Below are positions 13,501 to 14,904 of a DNA stretch of 15,182 bases, piece by piece (the stretch's first letter is position 1; the number at the start of each line of letters is the position of its first letter). The notes under the pieces were generated by a model. It was not told the origin of the DNA and made no database searches. It was given only the letters and a program-made list of their open reading frames with translations. Origin of the DNA: Baffinella frigidus (taxonomy: Eukaryota; Cryptophyceae; Cryptomonadales; Baffinellaceae); NCBI GenBank assembly GCA_026770585.1, contig MU646321.1, forward strand, positions 185,093 to 200,274, in the 5' to 3' direction. Both the position numbers and the translations under genes were made by a program.

Positions 13501-14904
13501 CCTCAACCCTTACATCCACACCCTACCCCCTAAACCCTGAACCCTCTTAAACCCTCATCCCTGACCCTAAACCCTAATCCCTACACCCCAATCCCTAATC
13601 CTAATCCCGAAATCCGCCTTGTAGGTGGAAGCAGCAGAGGCGAGGAGCCTGGTGGAAGCGGCGGAGACCAACGCTAAGGACGCGCGGGAACGTCTCAAGG
13701 GCATGGTAATCCCCGCTCCTAACTAACTCACTATCTAATTCACCGCGCAATTAATACGGCCCTAACAAATCCGCCCTATGGTTTCCTAACAACGGCGGAA
13801 ACCAACGCTAAGGACGCGCGGGAGCGTCTCGAGGGCATGGTAAGCCCCTTTCCTTACTAATTCACCAACTAATCCACCATAAAAATAATACGGCCTTAAC
13901 AAATCCTTCCTATGGTTTCCTAACAAACGGTTTCCTTACAGGTTTCAGCGGAGGACCTACGGAAAGCGAAACAGGAGGCGTACGATGCCCGCGATGACCT
14001 GGAGCGCCTCCTGGGAGTTTAGGGTTATAGGTTAAATGGTGTCCTATCAAATTTACTATGCGGCTTATACGGCGCTAACAAATCCCTTATACGGCGCTAA
14101 CTAATCCACCATATGCTTTCCTAACAAATACTATGAAACGCGATTCAGGTTTCGGCGGAGGACCTACGGAAAGCGAAGCAAGAGGCGTACGATGCACGCG
14201 ATGAGTTGCAGCGCCTTAAGAAGATGCTGGCCGAGGCGGGCCTCTCCGACCAGGAGGTAAATAAACCCTAACCCCTACAACAAATGCGTAGATAAACCCG
14301 AAACTGAAAACTCCCGCGAAACCCGAAACTATCAACCCGAAACCATGTACCCTAGACCCTAAACCAGAAACCTGATACCCGAAACCTGATACCCGAAATC
14401 CGGGAACCATGCACCAGGTGTTGCGGCGCCTGCTCGACGTGATCCAGGGCCCGAGCTTCCAAGCCCAGGTGCTCCCTGAACCCTGAACCCTAACCCCTAC
14501 ACTCGAAACCCTGAACCCTAAACCCTCAACCCTGCACCATAAATCCAAACCCCTTCACCCTGATCCCTCCCCCAAACCCCAAACCCTCAACCCAAATACC
14601 CCCAAAAAACTAAGCCCTACACCATTCAATCTCAATCCAGGTGGAGCCTTCGCACCTCACGGGGCTGATCGAGGCGGCGCGGACACCGTGGGTGCCGATG
14701 GCGGGGCTCGAGGAGATCGTCAAGGAGATGGCCCTGGTGCCGGTGACGCCCGCGGACATGTGTGCGCTGCTGCGCGCTCTCGCCGGGCCCCCCGCACGCT
14801 CTGTCGCAGACGCGCGGCGATTTCTGGAGATTGCCGCCATTGCCCCCGCGCTGTCCGCACGCGATTTCGCCCGCCTGCGCAACGCACTGCAGGGGCCCCC
14901 CGAG
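555..14904 (+). CDS. Interior of one multi-exon coiled-coil protein gene (25 exons, ends not in window)
   Basis: Seen: 25 short GC-rich open segments on the plus strand, each preceded by AG and followed by GT, join into 786 codons without a stop. Exons: 555-614, 1495-1590, 2800-2865, 3037-3092, 4084-4147, 4684-4814, 4965-5067, 5960-6043, 6722-6817, 7652-7738, 7939-8055, 8546-8650, 9556-9671, 9790-9876, 9926-10015, 10169-10264, 10894-11008, 11523-11658, 11928-11992, 12700-12732, 12987-13037, 13625-13705, 14149-14256, 14418-14468, 14641-14904. All phases fit, including non-zero phases. The product is rich in Ala, Glu, Arg, Lys and Leu with heptad-like spacing, so a long coiled coil is inferred. 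Modules often begin with V-P-R-x-D-L. Function and family are not recognised. The start and stop codons lie outside the window or in exons I could not place. Confidence 0.82.
728..919. mobile_element. MITE-like element, copy 1 (192 bp)
   Basis: Terminal inverted repeats of about 30 bp begin CCACTCGAGAACGCTAGAGG and end, on the other side, with CTCTAGCATTCTCGAGTGG. The two arms differ at very few positions. The interior is AT-rich with no gene. Flanks CC/CC could be a 2-bp target duplication. Read on the reverse strand, it aligns with the element at 3362-3591. Confidence 0.8.
951..969 (+). pseudogene. Ghost of exon 2 (acceptor side), shortest copy
   Basis: After CTGTCAG it reads GTGCCGCGCTTAGAGCTGG, matching the first 19 nt of exon 2 with two differences, then runs into AATGAACCCTAACCC repeat. 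The acceptor is kept and there is no donor. Confidence 0.6.
1033..1077 (+). pseudogene. Ghost of exon 2 (acceptor side)
   Basis: After AACCCAG, 15 codons match the 5' half of exon 2 (VPRSELVRCQADLRG). The copy then stops at a short TATATACGGTCTTA repeat. It has no donor and a stop soon follows in frame, so it cannot serve as a simple cassette exon. Confidence 0.7.
1078..1139. repeat. TATATACGGTCTTA short repeat
   Basis: Two close copies of CTATATACGGTCTTA and a third degenerate one (CCGTATATACGG) lie between two exon 2 ghosts. Confidence 0.6.
1141..1203 (+). pseudogene. Ghost of exon 2 (acceptor side), longest copy
   Basis: After GGGTAG, 21 codons match exon 2 (VPRSELVRCKADLRGGQPLL, then D). 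It ends at GACCA, where the sequence changes to ACACCACTAACCCCC. Acceptor present, donor half of the exon missing. Confidence 0.7.
1286..1390. mobile_element. 105-bp hairpin element with perfect 18-bp inverted repeats
   Basis: TATCCCTTAAGTGGCCAG (1286-1303) is the exact reverse complement of CTGGCCACTTAAGGGATA (1373-1390). The interior contains CCTAGGACCTG direct repeats and no gene. It is unlike the CCACTCGA family. It could be a solo MITE or a structured RNA segment. Confidence 0.65.
1495..1590 (+). CDS. Exon 2, coiled-coil module opening with VPRSDL
   Basis: Acceptor ACCCAG ends at 1494 and the donor GTATTC starts at 1591. It has 32 codons, phase 0/0, beginning VPRSDLVRSQADLRG and ending QDLNSAET. 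It is the only copy in the area with both splice sites and both halves; three acceptor-side and four donor-side partial copies flank it. The V-P-R-x-D-L opening recurs in exons 8, 13 and, in variant forms, in 14, 17 and 18. Confidence 0.85.
1629..1646 (+). pseudogene. Ghost of exon 2 (donor side), short
   Basis: CTCACGACTGCTGAGACG followed by GTAG matches the last 18 nt of exon 2 plus its donor. The preceding text is a duplicated ACGGTATTCAACCTAGGG intron start. Confidence 0.55.
1709..1759. repeat. Tandem pair of CACGTG-centred palindromes
   Basis: A 28-nt palindrome (1709-1736) with 13 of 14 pairs matching is followed after one base by a direct copy of its first 22 nt. The core is GAAGCACGTGCTTC in both. 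CACGTG is a known E-box/G-box core, but here it lies inside an intron, so a transposon or hairpin origin is equally possible. Confidence 0.65.
1773..1831 (+). pseudogene. Ghost of exon 2 (donor side), long
   Basis: It matches the 3' two-thirds of exon 2, from TGCGGGGC to GCTGAGACG, followed by donor-position GTCAAC. It has no acceptor and joins directly to AAAAGAAAAGAA at the edge of the CACGTG palindrome pair. Confidence 0.7.
1881..1909 (+). pseudogene. Ghost of exon 2 (donor side)
   Basis: AGACCCAGGACCTCAACACT and GCCGAGACG match the last 29 nt of exon 2, followed by GTACCC. The 5' part of the exon is missing. Confidence 0.6.
1916..2402. repeat. Degenerate telomere-like array (CCCTCAA, CCCTACA, CCCTAAC)
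   Basis: Locally homogeneous variants of the heptamer: CCCTCCA/CCCTCAA at about 1937-2030, CCCTACA at about 2178-2226, and CCCTAAC mixes to 2400. The only gene-like content is the exon 2 ghost at 2078. Confidence 0.85.
2078..2116 (+). pseudogene. Ghost of exon 2 (donor side)
   Basis: This 39-nt match to the end of exon 2 starts at CTCGACCAGAAG and is followed by donor-position GTTCCT. It is embedded in CCCGAAA/CCCTCAA repeat. Confidence 0.65.
2403..2447 (+). pseudogene. Ghost of exon 3 (acceptor side), copy 1
   Basis: After ACGCAG, 15 codons match exon 3 (LIEDLRAKQALTTQE). It then continues as GCCACGCGGCCCTCGGAC and TAA with no donor. The same tail is found after the second ghost, so both share one duplication junction. 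Confidence 0.7.
2646..2690 (+). pseudogene. Ghost of exon 3 (acceptor side), copy 2
   Basis: Same 45 nt as the 2403 copy but more decayed. The acceptor AG has become AC, and in-frame stops appear. It is followed by the same GCCACGCGGCCCTCGGAC tail, then CCCTCATCCCT repeat. Confidence 0.65.
2800..2865 (+). CDS. Exon 3, coiled-coil segment
   Basis: Acceptor ACGCAG ends at 2799 and donor GTGCAC starts at 2866. It has 22 codons, phase 0/0: LVEDLRAKLAQTTQESKRLS, then N-Q. It is the only copy with a donor; two truncated acceptor-side copies precede it at spacings of 243 and 154 bp. Confidence 0.8.
2866..3036. repeat. Telomere-like heptamers filling intron 3
   Basis: This 171-nt intron is almost wholly CCCCAAA/CCCTAAA/CCCGAAA repeats from donor to acceptor. 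It has no ghost exon and is one of the short introns. Confidence 0.85.
3037..3092 (+). CDS. Exon 4, coiled-coil segment (phase 0 in, 2 out)
   Basis: Acceptor AACCAG ends at 3036 and donor GTCTGT starts at 3093. It reads LEGMSEKQLLREALADSD and leaves AG of a split codon. Exon 5 supplies A, giving AGA (Arg). This phase match with the only intact downstream copy supports both exons. Confidence 0.82.
3103..3215. repeat. TAAGTCAA and CACATAACACA repeats with a small inverted repeat
   Basis: Three ATAAGTCAAxTTAGG-like units are followed by repeated GCACATAACACATAACGGG. TATGTGCTC (3140-3148) pairs with GAGCACATA (3163-3171). Confidence 0.6.
3243..3325 (+). repeat. 83-bp direct repeat, copy A
   Basis: Identical to 3995-4077 except for one base (TTTAGGGG versus TTTAAGGG). 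Both copies lie just upstream of an exon 5 acceptor, showing a recent duplication of the intron end with the exon start. Confidence 0.9.
3330..3613 (+). pseudogene. Ghost of exon 5 (acceptor side) split by a MITE-like insertion
   Basis: After GACAG, the first 31 nt of exon 5 run to TTCCGGCGG at 3360. A 230-bp inverted-repeat element (3362-3591) follows. The exon resumes as GAGCTCGC at 3593 and runs to CACCAGCTC with a small deletion. The halves are open before and after, but the element separates them and there is no donor. The insertion shows that this copy was not under coding constraint. Confidence 0.75.
3362..3591. mobile_element. MITE-like element, copy 2 (230 bp), inserted in an exon 5 ghost
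   Basis: Ends are CCACTCGA and TCGAGTGG. The left part (GTATTTGAAATGTGGGGTTG) aligns with the reverse complement of copy 1 (CTATTTACATGTGGGGTTG). The centre holds its own 25-bp hairpin (TTGGTCACGTAGCTCAAGTT against its complement ending GCGTGACCAA). Flanking GG may be a target duplication. No transposase gene is present, so it is non-autonomous. Confidence 0.8.
3746..3783. repeat. (CCACA)n pentamer array
   Basis: About seven tandem CCACA/ACACC units lie directly before the CGGCAG acceptor of an exon 5 ghost. Confidence 0.85.
3789..3840 (+). pseudogene. Ghost of exon 5 (acceptor side)
   Basis: After CGGCAG, 52 nt match exon 5 (YRADADTFRRELAGADH after the split codon), with GCA-GAC for GCT-GAT. 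It ends at GACCAC where ATACAGCG begins. The QLAE end and the donor are missing. Confidence 0.7.
3978..3994 (+). pseudogene. Ghost of exon 5 (acceptor side), 17 nt, with visible duplication junction
   Basis: CGCGGCAG is followed by ATACCGCGCGGACGCCG, the first 17 nt of exon 5. This joins directly to TTAGGGTTTAAGGG, the start of an 83-bp block that also lies at 3243-3325. The junction thus links mid-exon sequence to mid-intron sequence. Confidence 0.7.
3995..4077 (+). repeat. 83-bp direct repeat, copy B
   Basis: Second copy of the block at 3243-3325, lying just before the true exon 5 acceptor. Its left edge abuts the exon fragment GACGCCG. Confidence 0.9.
4084..4147 (+). CDS. Exon 5, coiled-coil segment (phase 2 in, 0 out)
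   Basis: Acceptor GCGGCAG ends at 4083 and donor GTGACC starts at 4148. The first base completes the Arg codon from exon 4, then YRADADTFRRELAGADHQLA-E. It is the only one of four copies that reaches a donor. Confidence 0.82.
4148..4683. repeat. Intron 5: CCCGAAA-type heptamers and unique spacer
   Basis: Mostly CCCGAAA/CCCGGAA variants, with an AGGTTGCAT duplication (4202 and 4273) and about 110 bp of unique sequence at 4420-4540. The only exon-like content is the exon 6 ghost at 4396. Confidence 0.75.
4396..4419 (+). pseudogene. Ghost of exon 6 (acceptor side)
   Basis: After AACTAG, GCGCGGATGGAGAACAGCAA and AAAG-like continuation match the start of exon 6 (GTGAGGACGGAGAACAGCAA). Similarity is lost at about 4419. 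No donor is nearby, and a stop follows at about 4438. Confidence 0.55.
4684..4814 (+). CDS. Exon 6, strong coiled-coil segment (phase 0 in, 2 out)
   Basis: Acceptor GCTGCAG ends at 4683 and donor GTCCTA starts at 4815. It has 43 codons plus AG. It opens VRTENSKVRKQLQDALKRLE and ends EAAALREDLR, with clear heptad-like leucine spacing. Exon 7 supplies T, giving AGT (Ser). Confidence 0.85.
4853..4908. repeat. Hairpin with perfect 13-bp arms
   Basis: AAACAGTACCACG (4853-4865) and CGTGGTACTGTTT (4896-4908) are exact inverted repeats with a 30-nt loop inside intron 6. Weaker outer similarity (CTCGTT on each side) hints at a short MITE. Confidence 0.65.
4965..5067 (+). CDS. Exon 7, coiled-coil segment (phase 2 in, 0 out)
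   Basis: Acceptor GAGCAG ends at 4964 and donor GTACAT starts at 5068. After the completed Ser codon it reads AMAAEQAAERFSAELNLRNA and ends EEVERLKTIFT. Its 3' end is copied four times in the next intron. The internal ATG at 4969 is not needed as a start because the phase matches exon 6. Confidence 0.82.
5161..5194 (+). pseudogene. Ghost of exon 7 (donor side), copy 1
   Basis: 34 nt match the end of exon 7 (GGAGGAGGTTGGGCGCCTCA onward to ATCGTCACG), followed by donor-position GTGCGCCTCG. The preceding CTCTAAGT belongs to the intron repeat. Confidence 0.7.
5293..5311 (+). pseudogene. Ghost of exon 7 (donor side), minimal copy
   Basis: GATCCTCACGATCCTCACG is a doubled remnant of the exon 7 end (ATCTTCACG). 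It is followed by GTTCGCATCGGCTTCATTAT, which matches the duplicated intron start after the other copies. Confidence 0.5.
5416..5458 (+). pseudogene. Ghost of exon 7 (donor side), decayed
   Basis: It resembles the exon 7 end with many changes (GAGCGACTGAAGATGATTCTCACG), followed by GTACGCCTCGGTTTCATTAT. The donor side is kept and the 5' side is lost. Confidence 0.55.
5618..5659 (+). pseudogene. Ghost of exon 7 (donor side), still open
   Basis: 14 codons, ELCEEVERLKTIRM, match the end of exon 7, followed by GTATGCCTCAGG. The nearest upstream AG (CTAAG ending at 5615) would give the wrong phase, so inclusion would break the frame. Confidence 0.65.
5831..5867 (+). pseudogene. Ghost of exon 8 (acceptor side)
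   Basis: After CGGCAG, GAAATGATACCGCGTCATGA and the following bases match exon 8 (EMIPRHDLKEAN). The copy is then cut and passes into ACCGCCTAATTGATTTGATA of the minisatellite, with a stop. Confidence 0.75.
5960..6043 (+). CDS. Exon 8, module opening with EMVPRHDL
   Basis: Acceptor TCGGCAG ends at 5959 and donor GTAATT starts at 6044. It has 28 codons, phase 0/0: EMVPRHDLKEANDRAISAQD, then EANALRLE. It carries the V-P-R-x-D-L motif. One acceptor-side partial copy lies upstream and two donor-side copies downstream. Confidence 0.87.
6195..6237 (+). pseudogene. Ghost of exon 8 (donor side)
   Basis: 43 nt match the 3' half of exon 8 (CGCGATCGCTTCCCAAGACG onward, coding AISQDEANALRTE-like text), followed by GTAAAC. 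It is joined on its 5' side to ATTGATTGAT of the minisatellite. Confidence 0.72.
6372..6401 (+). pseudogene. Ghost of exon 8 (donor side), donor lost
   Basis: 30 nt match the exon 8 end (EDEANALRTE) but the donor position reads GAAGCT instead of GTAAxx. It sits behind TTTAGGGTTTGGAGG, one of the few G-rich sense-strand heptamer stretches. Confidence 0.6.
6515..6707. repeat. Near-perfect (CCCTAAA)n interstitial telomere-type array
   Basis: About eleven perfect units run to about 6598, then after one CCCTGAACCC/CACTAAA break about nine more to 6667. This is the plant/algal-type telomere heptamer (TTTAGGG on the other strand). It sits in intron 8, a few bases from the exon 9 acceptor. Confidence 0.92.
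6722..6817 (+). CDS. Exon 9, coiled-coil segment ending ADM
   Basis: Acceptor TATTCAG ends at 6721 and donor GTAACC starts at 6818. It has 32 codons, phase 0/0: VEMLRTWGKETNEKLLALRT, then ELERLKSEVADM. The ADM end continues into VARE of exon 10, so the intron falls inside an M-V-x-R-x-x-L motif. Confidence 0.85.
6999..7065 (+). pseudogene. Ghost of exon 9 (donor side), well preserved
   Basis: It matches the last two-thirds of exon 9 (NEKLLALRTELESLKSEVAD, then M) with very few changes, followed by GTAACTCC like the parent. The nearest acceptor (ATTAG at 6998) would give a 67-nt exon that shifts the frame, so I treat it as skipped. Confidence 0.7.
7261..7311 (+). pseudogene. Ghost of exon 10 (acceptor side), copy 1
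   Basis: After TGGCAG, VARKVLMQTLSTESHRA matches exon 10 with a three-codon deletion, then an immediate TAA. It breaks at the same exon position as the 7435 copy, and both run into TAAxTAAxCAAAT repeat. Confidence 0.75.
7435..7494 (+). pseudogene. Ghost of exon 10 (acceptor side), copy 2
   Basis: After TTTCAG, 20 codons (VAREVLMQALERFSSDSHLA) match exon 10 and stop at TAA. The acceptor context AACCGGCGGGCGCGTTTCAG is also shared with the true exon, 217 bp downstream. Confidence 0.75.
7652..7738 (+). CDS. Exon 10, coiled-coil segment opening VARE
   Basis: Acceptor GTGTCAG ends at 7651 and donor GTCCTC starts at 7739. It has 29 codons, phase 0/0: VAREVLMQALEKLSTESHRA, then QQAEADAAQ. It is the only copy of three that passes the SHRA position and reaches a donor. 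Confidence 0.86.
7739..7938. repeat. Intron 10, TTTCCTATG repeats
   Basis: A short 200-nt intron with several TTTCCTATGA/TTCCTATGG units, one family A unit (7821-7848) and a weak exon 10 fragment (AAGCTCTCGACAGA at about 7851). Confidence 0.6.
7939..8055 (+). CDS. Exon 11, coiled-coil segment
   Basis: Acceptor GTGGCAG ends at 7938 and donor GTGTCC starts at 8056. It has 39 codons, phase 0/0. It opens SANDLGREVATSATQREELQ and ends MGMASAADLRAAQ. The SAADLRAAQ end is a variant of the V-P-R-x-D-L-x-x-A pattern. Confidence 0.83.
8056..8545 (+). repeat. Minisatellite family A, plus orientation, intron 11
   Basis: More than a dozen units of CCTAATTGATTTACTTAGGG with AATGAATCCC or CGAATCGC linkers, running up to the exon 12 acceptor. 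It holds one exon 11 ghost. Confidence 0.85.
8211..8261 (+). pseudogene. Ghost of exon 11 (donor side)
   Basis: 51 nt match the end of exon 11 (AKMVGMASAADLCAAQ) with a few changes, followed by the same donor and intron start (GTGTCCCCTAATTG). On its 5' side it fuses to GATTTACTTACG of the minisatellite. Confidence 0.75.
8546..8650 (+). CDS. Exon 12, coiled-coil segment
   Basis: Acceptor GGCGCAG ends at 8545 and donor GTCTCT starts at 8651. It has 35 codons, phase 0/0: VSVAQLKDEAAHHEAEAVRL, then KAQHEEDTAAARALK. The minisatellite runs up to the acceptor, whose last bases CACTACGGGCGCAG are a modified repeat unit. Confidence 0.84.
8927..8949 (+). pseudogene. Ghost of exon 12 (donor side), short
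   Basis: CTGCCGTGGCCCACGCACTC plus TAG resembles the exon 12 end (ACTGCCGCGGCGCGCGCCCT), followed by GTCTCTCC exactly as after the parent. It lies within CCCTAAA repeat. Confidence 0.55.
9147..9208 (+). pseudogene. Ghost of exon 13 (acceptor side)
   Basis: After GTATAG, DELAKLQSQTADLVPRKDLD matches the first half of exon 13 and keeps the V-P-R-x-D-L motif, which exon 13 itself has as V-P-T-K-D-L. It is cut at GACGATGGG and runs into GAATTCATCAGATCTCAAAG of the minisatellite. A GT in that repeat (9231) might act as a weak donor, but this is unproven. Confidence 0.65.
9556..9671 (+). CDS. Exon 13, module with DMVPTKDL (phase 0 in, 2 out)
   Basis: Acceptor CCCCAG ends at 9555 and donor GTCTCG starts at 9672. 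It has 38 codons plus AG. It opens EELAKLQAQLLDMVPTKDLQ and ends DYKARAQEEHD. The split codon matches exons 14, 15 and 16, each of which begins in phase 2, so the frame survives whichever of these it joins. Confidence 0.86.
9672..9789. repeat. GAAGGATCTAGAA short repeats between exons 13-15
   Basis: AGAAGGATCTGGAAGGATCT and similar units at 9686-9728 are echoed in the next intron by CCAGAACGATCCAGAAGAATC (9890-9911; continuous repeat text is longer). This shows that the intron start was copied with the exon 13 end. Confidence 0.6.
9790..9876 (+). CDS. Exon 14, duplicate of the 3' part of exon 13 (phase 2/2)
   Basis: Acceptor ATCTTAG ends at 9789 and donor GTCATC starts at 9877. It is 87 nt, open, phase 2 at both ends: after the split Ser codon, RDTIPRQDVDAALREAADYK, then AKAQEEHD. 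It is a 5'-shortened copy of exon 13 (D-M-V-P-T-K-D-L matches D-T-I-P-R-Q-D-V) with its own acceptor. It could be a recently gained exon or be skipped. Confidence 0.65.
9926..10015 (+). CDS. Exon 15, second duplicate of the 3' part of exon 13 (phase 2/2), less certain
   Basis: Acceptor ATCTAG ends at 9925 and donor GTCAAA starts at 10016. It is 90 nt, open, phase 2/2. It ends VEMREAVDYKAKSQEEHD like exons 13 and 14, but its first dozen residues (HVLQSYGGFLD) are not coiled-coil-like and come from non-exon sequence. The intron before it is only 49 nt. It may be a new exon or a donor-side ghost that happens to stay open. Confidence 0.45.
10016..10168. repeat. Heptamer array filling intron 15
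   Basis: CCCGAAA units, then alternating CCCCAAA/CCCTAAA, fill this 153-nt intron. No ghost is present. Confidence 0.88.
10169..10264 (+). CDS. Exon 16, coiled-coil segment (phase 2/2)
   Basis: Acceptor CCCGCAG ends at 10168 and donor GTGTTT starts at 10265. After the completed Arg codon it reads LEAAQKSIATLQETLTALRA, then ELDSAKQQLLN, and leaves AG. The heptad-like leucines are clear. Exon 17 supplies C, giving AGC (Ser). Confidence 0.86.
10268..10372 (+). repeat. Intron 16 start block, copied again at about 10764-10862
   Basis: Shared text includes TTTGTACCAGGGTGTTTTAA versus TTTTTACCAGGGCTTTTTAA, then ACCGCGTGGGGTGTTGG and GGTTTGGxGGCGC. The second copy directly follows the exon 17 ghost. 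The pair brackets the tetranucleotide array. Confidence 0.82.
10371..10692. repeat. Compound tetranucleotide microsatellite (AACT, GATA, GACT)
   Basis: Long AACT array (about 10408-10462), about ten GATA/ATAG units (10463-10502), then mixed AACT, GACT, ATCT and AACA units to 10692. No coding potential. It lies in intron 16 before an exon 17 ghost. Confidence 0.92.
10713..10762 (+). pseudogene. Ghost of exon 17 (acceptor side)
   Basis: After ACAACAG, VPREAFLEAQKQAKSA matches the first half of exon 17. It then passes into GTTTACTACGGGTTTTTACC, a copy of the start of this same intron (compare 10268-10372). The intron start has therefore been repeated after the partial exon. Confidence 0.75.
10894..11008 (+). 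CDS. Exon 17, module opening VPRDAFLEA (phase 2 in, 0 out)
   Basis: Acceptor GAAACAG ends at 10893 and donor GTTGGT starts at 11009. After the split Ser codon it reads VPRDAFLEAQKQVKDALARV, then SEMEGAVVVAENTAASVQ. It is the only copy with both halves; one acceptor-side ghost lies upstream and one donor-side ghost downstream. Confidence 0.86.
11009..11522 (+). repeat. Minisatellite family A, plus orientation, intron 17
   Basis: Degenerate units CCTAATTGATTTACTTAGGG with GAATCCC linkers on both sides of the exon 17 donor-side ghost. The last unit forms the polypyrimidine-poor acceptor GATTTACTCCAG of exon 18. Confidence 0.82.
11174..11237 (+). pseudogene. Ghost of exon 17 (donor side)
   Basis: It matches the second half of exon 17 (SEMEGAVVVAENTAASVQ is identical at protein level), followed by GTTGGC. 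Upstream it runs into a CGCGCG-rich stretch and GTGTAGTTAAGG. The possible AG sites give the wrong phase. Confidence 0.72.
11523..11658 (+). CDS. Exon 18, module with VSRDKLLAAQ (phase 0 in, 1 out)
   Basis: Acceptor CTCCAG ends at 11522 and donor GTCCGT starts at 11659. It has 45 codons plus G. It opens EKLAEARTANEEMRAELITS, continues VSRDKLLAAQAESKGYEGRA, and ends YAAER. V-S-R-D-K-L is a variant of the repeated motif. The single overhanging G joins AG of exon 19 to make GAG (Glu). Confidence 0.85.
11670..11927. repeat. Intron 18: (CTCAACA)n and (CCAAACA)n arrays
   Basis: About ten perfect CTCAACA heptamers (11668-11734) are followed by CACCAAA/CGCCAAA variants. No ghost exon is present in this 269-nt intron. 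Confidence 0.88.
11928..11992 (+). CDS. Exon 19 (phase 1 in, 0 out)
   Basis: Acceptor GGAGCAG ends at 11927 and donor GTCAAA starts at 11993. After the split Glu codon it reads RDDLESSYQALLARLTSLTQ, then E. The unusual phase 1 matches exon 18. Three short donor-side copies of its end lie in the next intron. Confidence 0.82.
12110..12300 (+). pseudogene. Three short ghosts of exon 19 (donor side)
   Basis: CGCCTTACCTCTCTCACCCA-GGAG (12110-12133), ATCACCTCGCTCACCCAAGAG (end at 12226) and CGCCCGCCTCACCTCGCTCA onward (12274-12300) each match the end of exon 19. Each is followed by GTC, as in the parent. Between them lie repeats of CCCCACATCCTACGCCTAAA. None has an acceptor. Weaker remnants (CTCAACTCAAAGGTCCAAAC type) occur at about 12005-12048. 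Confidence 0.65.
12301..12699. repeat. Telomere-like array, intron 19
   Basis: Degenerate CCCTAAA units with a good run at about 12616-12654. No gene in it. Confidence 0.88.
12700..12732 (+). CDS. Exon 20, micro-exon of 11 codons
   Basis: Acceptor AACCCAG ends at 12699 and donor GTGCGC starts at 12733. It reads GMDARAAMAEM, phase 0/0. It is GC-rich within AT/C-rich repeat, and its M end joins VAKEML of exon 21, recreating the M-V-x-x-x-L pattern seen at exons 9-10 and 22-23. The small size makes it less certain. Confidence 0.65.
12733..12986. repeat. Intron 20: duplicated TTGAAGTCGTCCTAAAC and CCCGAAA array
   Basis: About 45 bp of unique sequence after the donor, a tandem pair of TTGAAGTCGTCCTAAAC, then CCCGAAA/CACCAAA heptamers to the acceptor. 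Confidence 0.8.
12987..13037 (+). CDS. Exon 21, 17 codons
   Basis: Acceptor AACATAG ends at 12986 and donor GTGCAA starts at 13038. Phase 0/0: VAKEMLTKADSDARTAQ. It stands out as the only GC-rich segment between heptamer repeats on both sides. Confidence 0.78.
13177..13218 (+). pseudogene. Ghost of exon 22 (acceptor side), copy 1
   Basis: After TTGTAG, VQAAEARSLVAATN matches the start of exon 22. It breaks at ACCAAT, where heptamer-like CTCCTGAACCC begins. The ACCAA shared by exon and intron repeat may mark the recombination point. Confidence 0.72.
13290..13317 (+). pseudogene. Ghost of exon 22 (acceptor side), copy 2
   Basis: After CTTGTAG, VQAAEVRRLK matches the start of exon 22, then it passes into AAACCAAACCCCAAACC. 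It is the shortest of the three upstream copies. Confidence 0.65.
13382..13429 (+). pseudogene. Ghost of exon 22 (acceptor side), copy 3
   Basis: After CCGGTAG, VEAAEARSLVEAAETN matches exon 22 almost exactly. It breaks at ACCAAT like copy 1, followed by ACTTACACACTGAACCC. Confidence 0.72.
13625..13705 (+). CDS. Exon 22, coiled-coil segment
   Basis: Acceptor CTTGTAG ends at 13624 and donor GTAATC starts at 13706. It has 27 codons, phase 0/0: VEAAEARSLVEAAETNAKDA, then RERLKGM. It is the only complete copy of five. Its M end joins VSAEDL of exon 23. Confidence 0.86.
13793..13839 (+). pseudogene. Ghost of exon 22 (donor side)
   Basis: 47 nt match the second half of exon 22 (ETNAKDARERLEGM), followed by GTAAGC. 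It joins on its left to TTTCCTAACAAC of the intron repeat. Confidence 0.72.
13942..14022 (+). pseudogene. Ghost of exon 23 (acceptor side), 26 codons then stop
   Basis: After CCTTACAG, VSAEDLRKAKQEAYDARDDL matches exon 23 closely. It ends ERLLGV and TAG (14020-14022), where the sequence becomes TTTAGGGTTATAGG. It has no donor. If spliced in and read through, it would truncate the protein, so it is a candidate poison exon. Confidence 0.7.
14149..14256 (+). CDS. Exon 23, coiled-coil segment
   Basis: Acceptor GATTCAG ends at 14148 and donor GTAAAT starts at 14257. It has 36 codons, phase 0/0: VSAEDLRKAKQEAYDARDEL, then QRLKKMLAEAGLSDQE. It is preceded by a shortened copy 207 bp upstream. The AGLSDQE end suggests the coiled coil is winding down. 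Confidence 0.86.
14257..14640. repeat. Telomere-like repeats in introns 23 and 24
   Basis: CCCGAAA/CTGATACCCGAAA units fill 14295-14400, and CCCTGAA/CCCTAAA units fill 14475-14600. Exon 24 lies between. No ghosts; both introns are short. Confidence 0.82.
14418..14468 (+). CDS. Exon 24, 17 codons
   Basis: Acceptor GCACCAG ends at 14417 and donor GTGCTC starts at 14469. Phase 0/0: VLRRLLDVIQGPSFQAQ. Gly and Pro appear here, marking the change from coiled coil to a different helical region continued in exon 25. Confidence 0.8.
14641..14904 (+). CDS. Exon 25, largest exon, helical C-terminal-side domain
   Basis: Acceptor AATCCAG ends at 14640 and donor GTTACC starts at 14905. It has 88 codons, phase 0/0, opening VEPSHLTGLIEAARTPWVPM and including PADMCALLRALAGPP, ADARRFLEIAAIAPALSARD and FARLRNALQGPPE. 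It is rich in Ala, Leu and Pro and lacks long charged heptads, so it is probably a compact helical domain and not coiled coil. No family recognised. The gene continues past it because there is no stop. Confidence 0.85.

Larger units (their letters stand above)
13038..13624. repeat. Intron 21 heptamer repeats with three exon 22 ghosts
   Basis: CCCCAAA, CCCTGAA and CCCTAAT variants separate the ghosts at 13177, 13290 and 13382. The remainder to 13620 has no other exon-like text. Confidence 0.8.
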
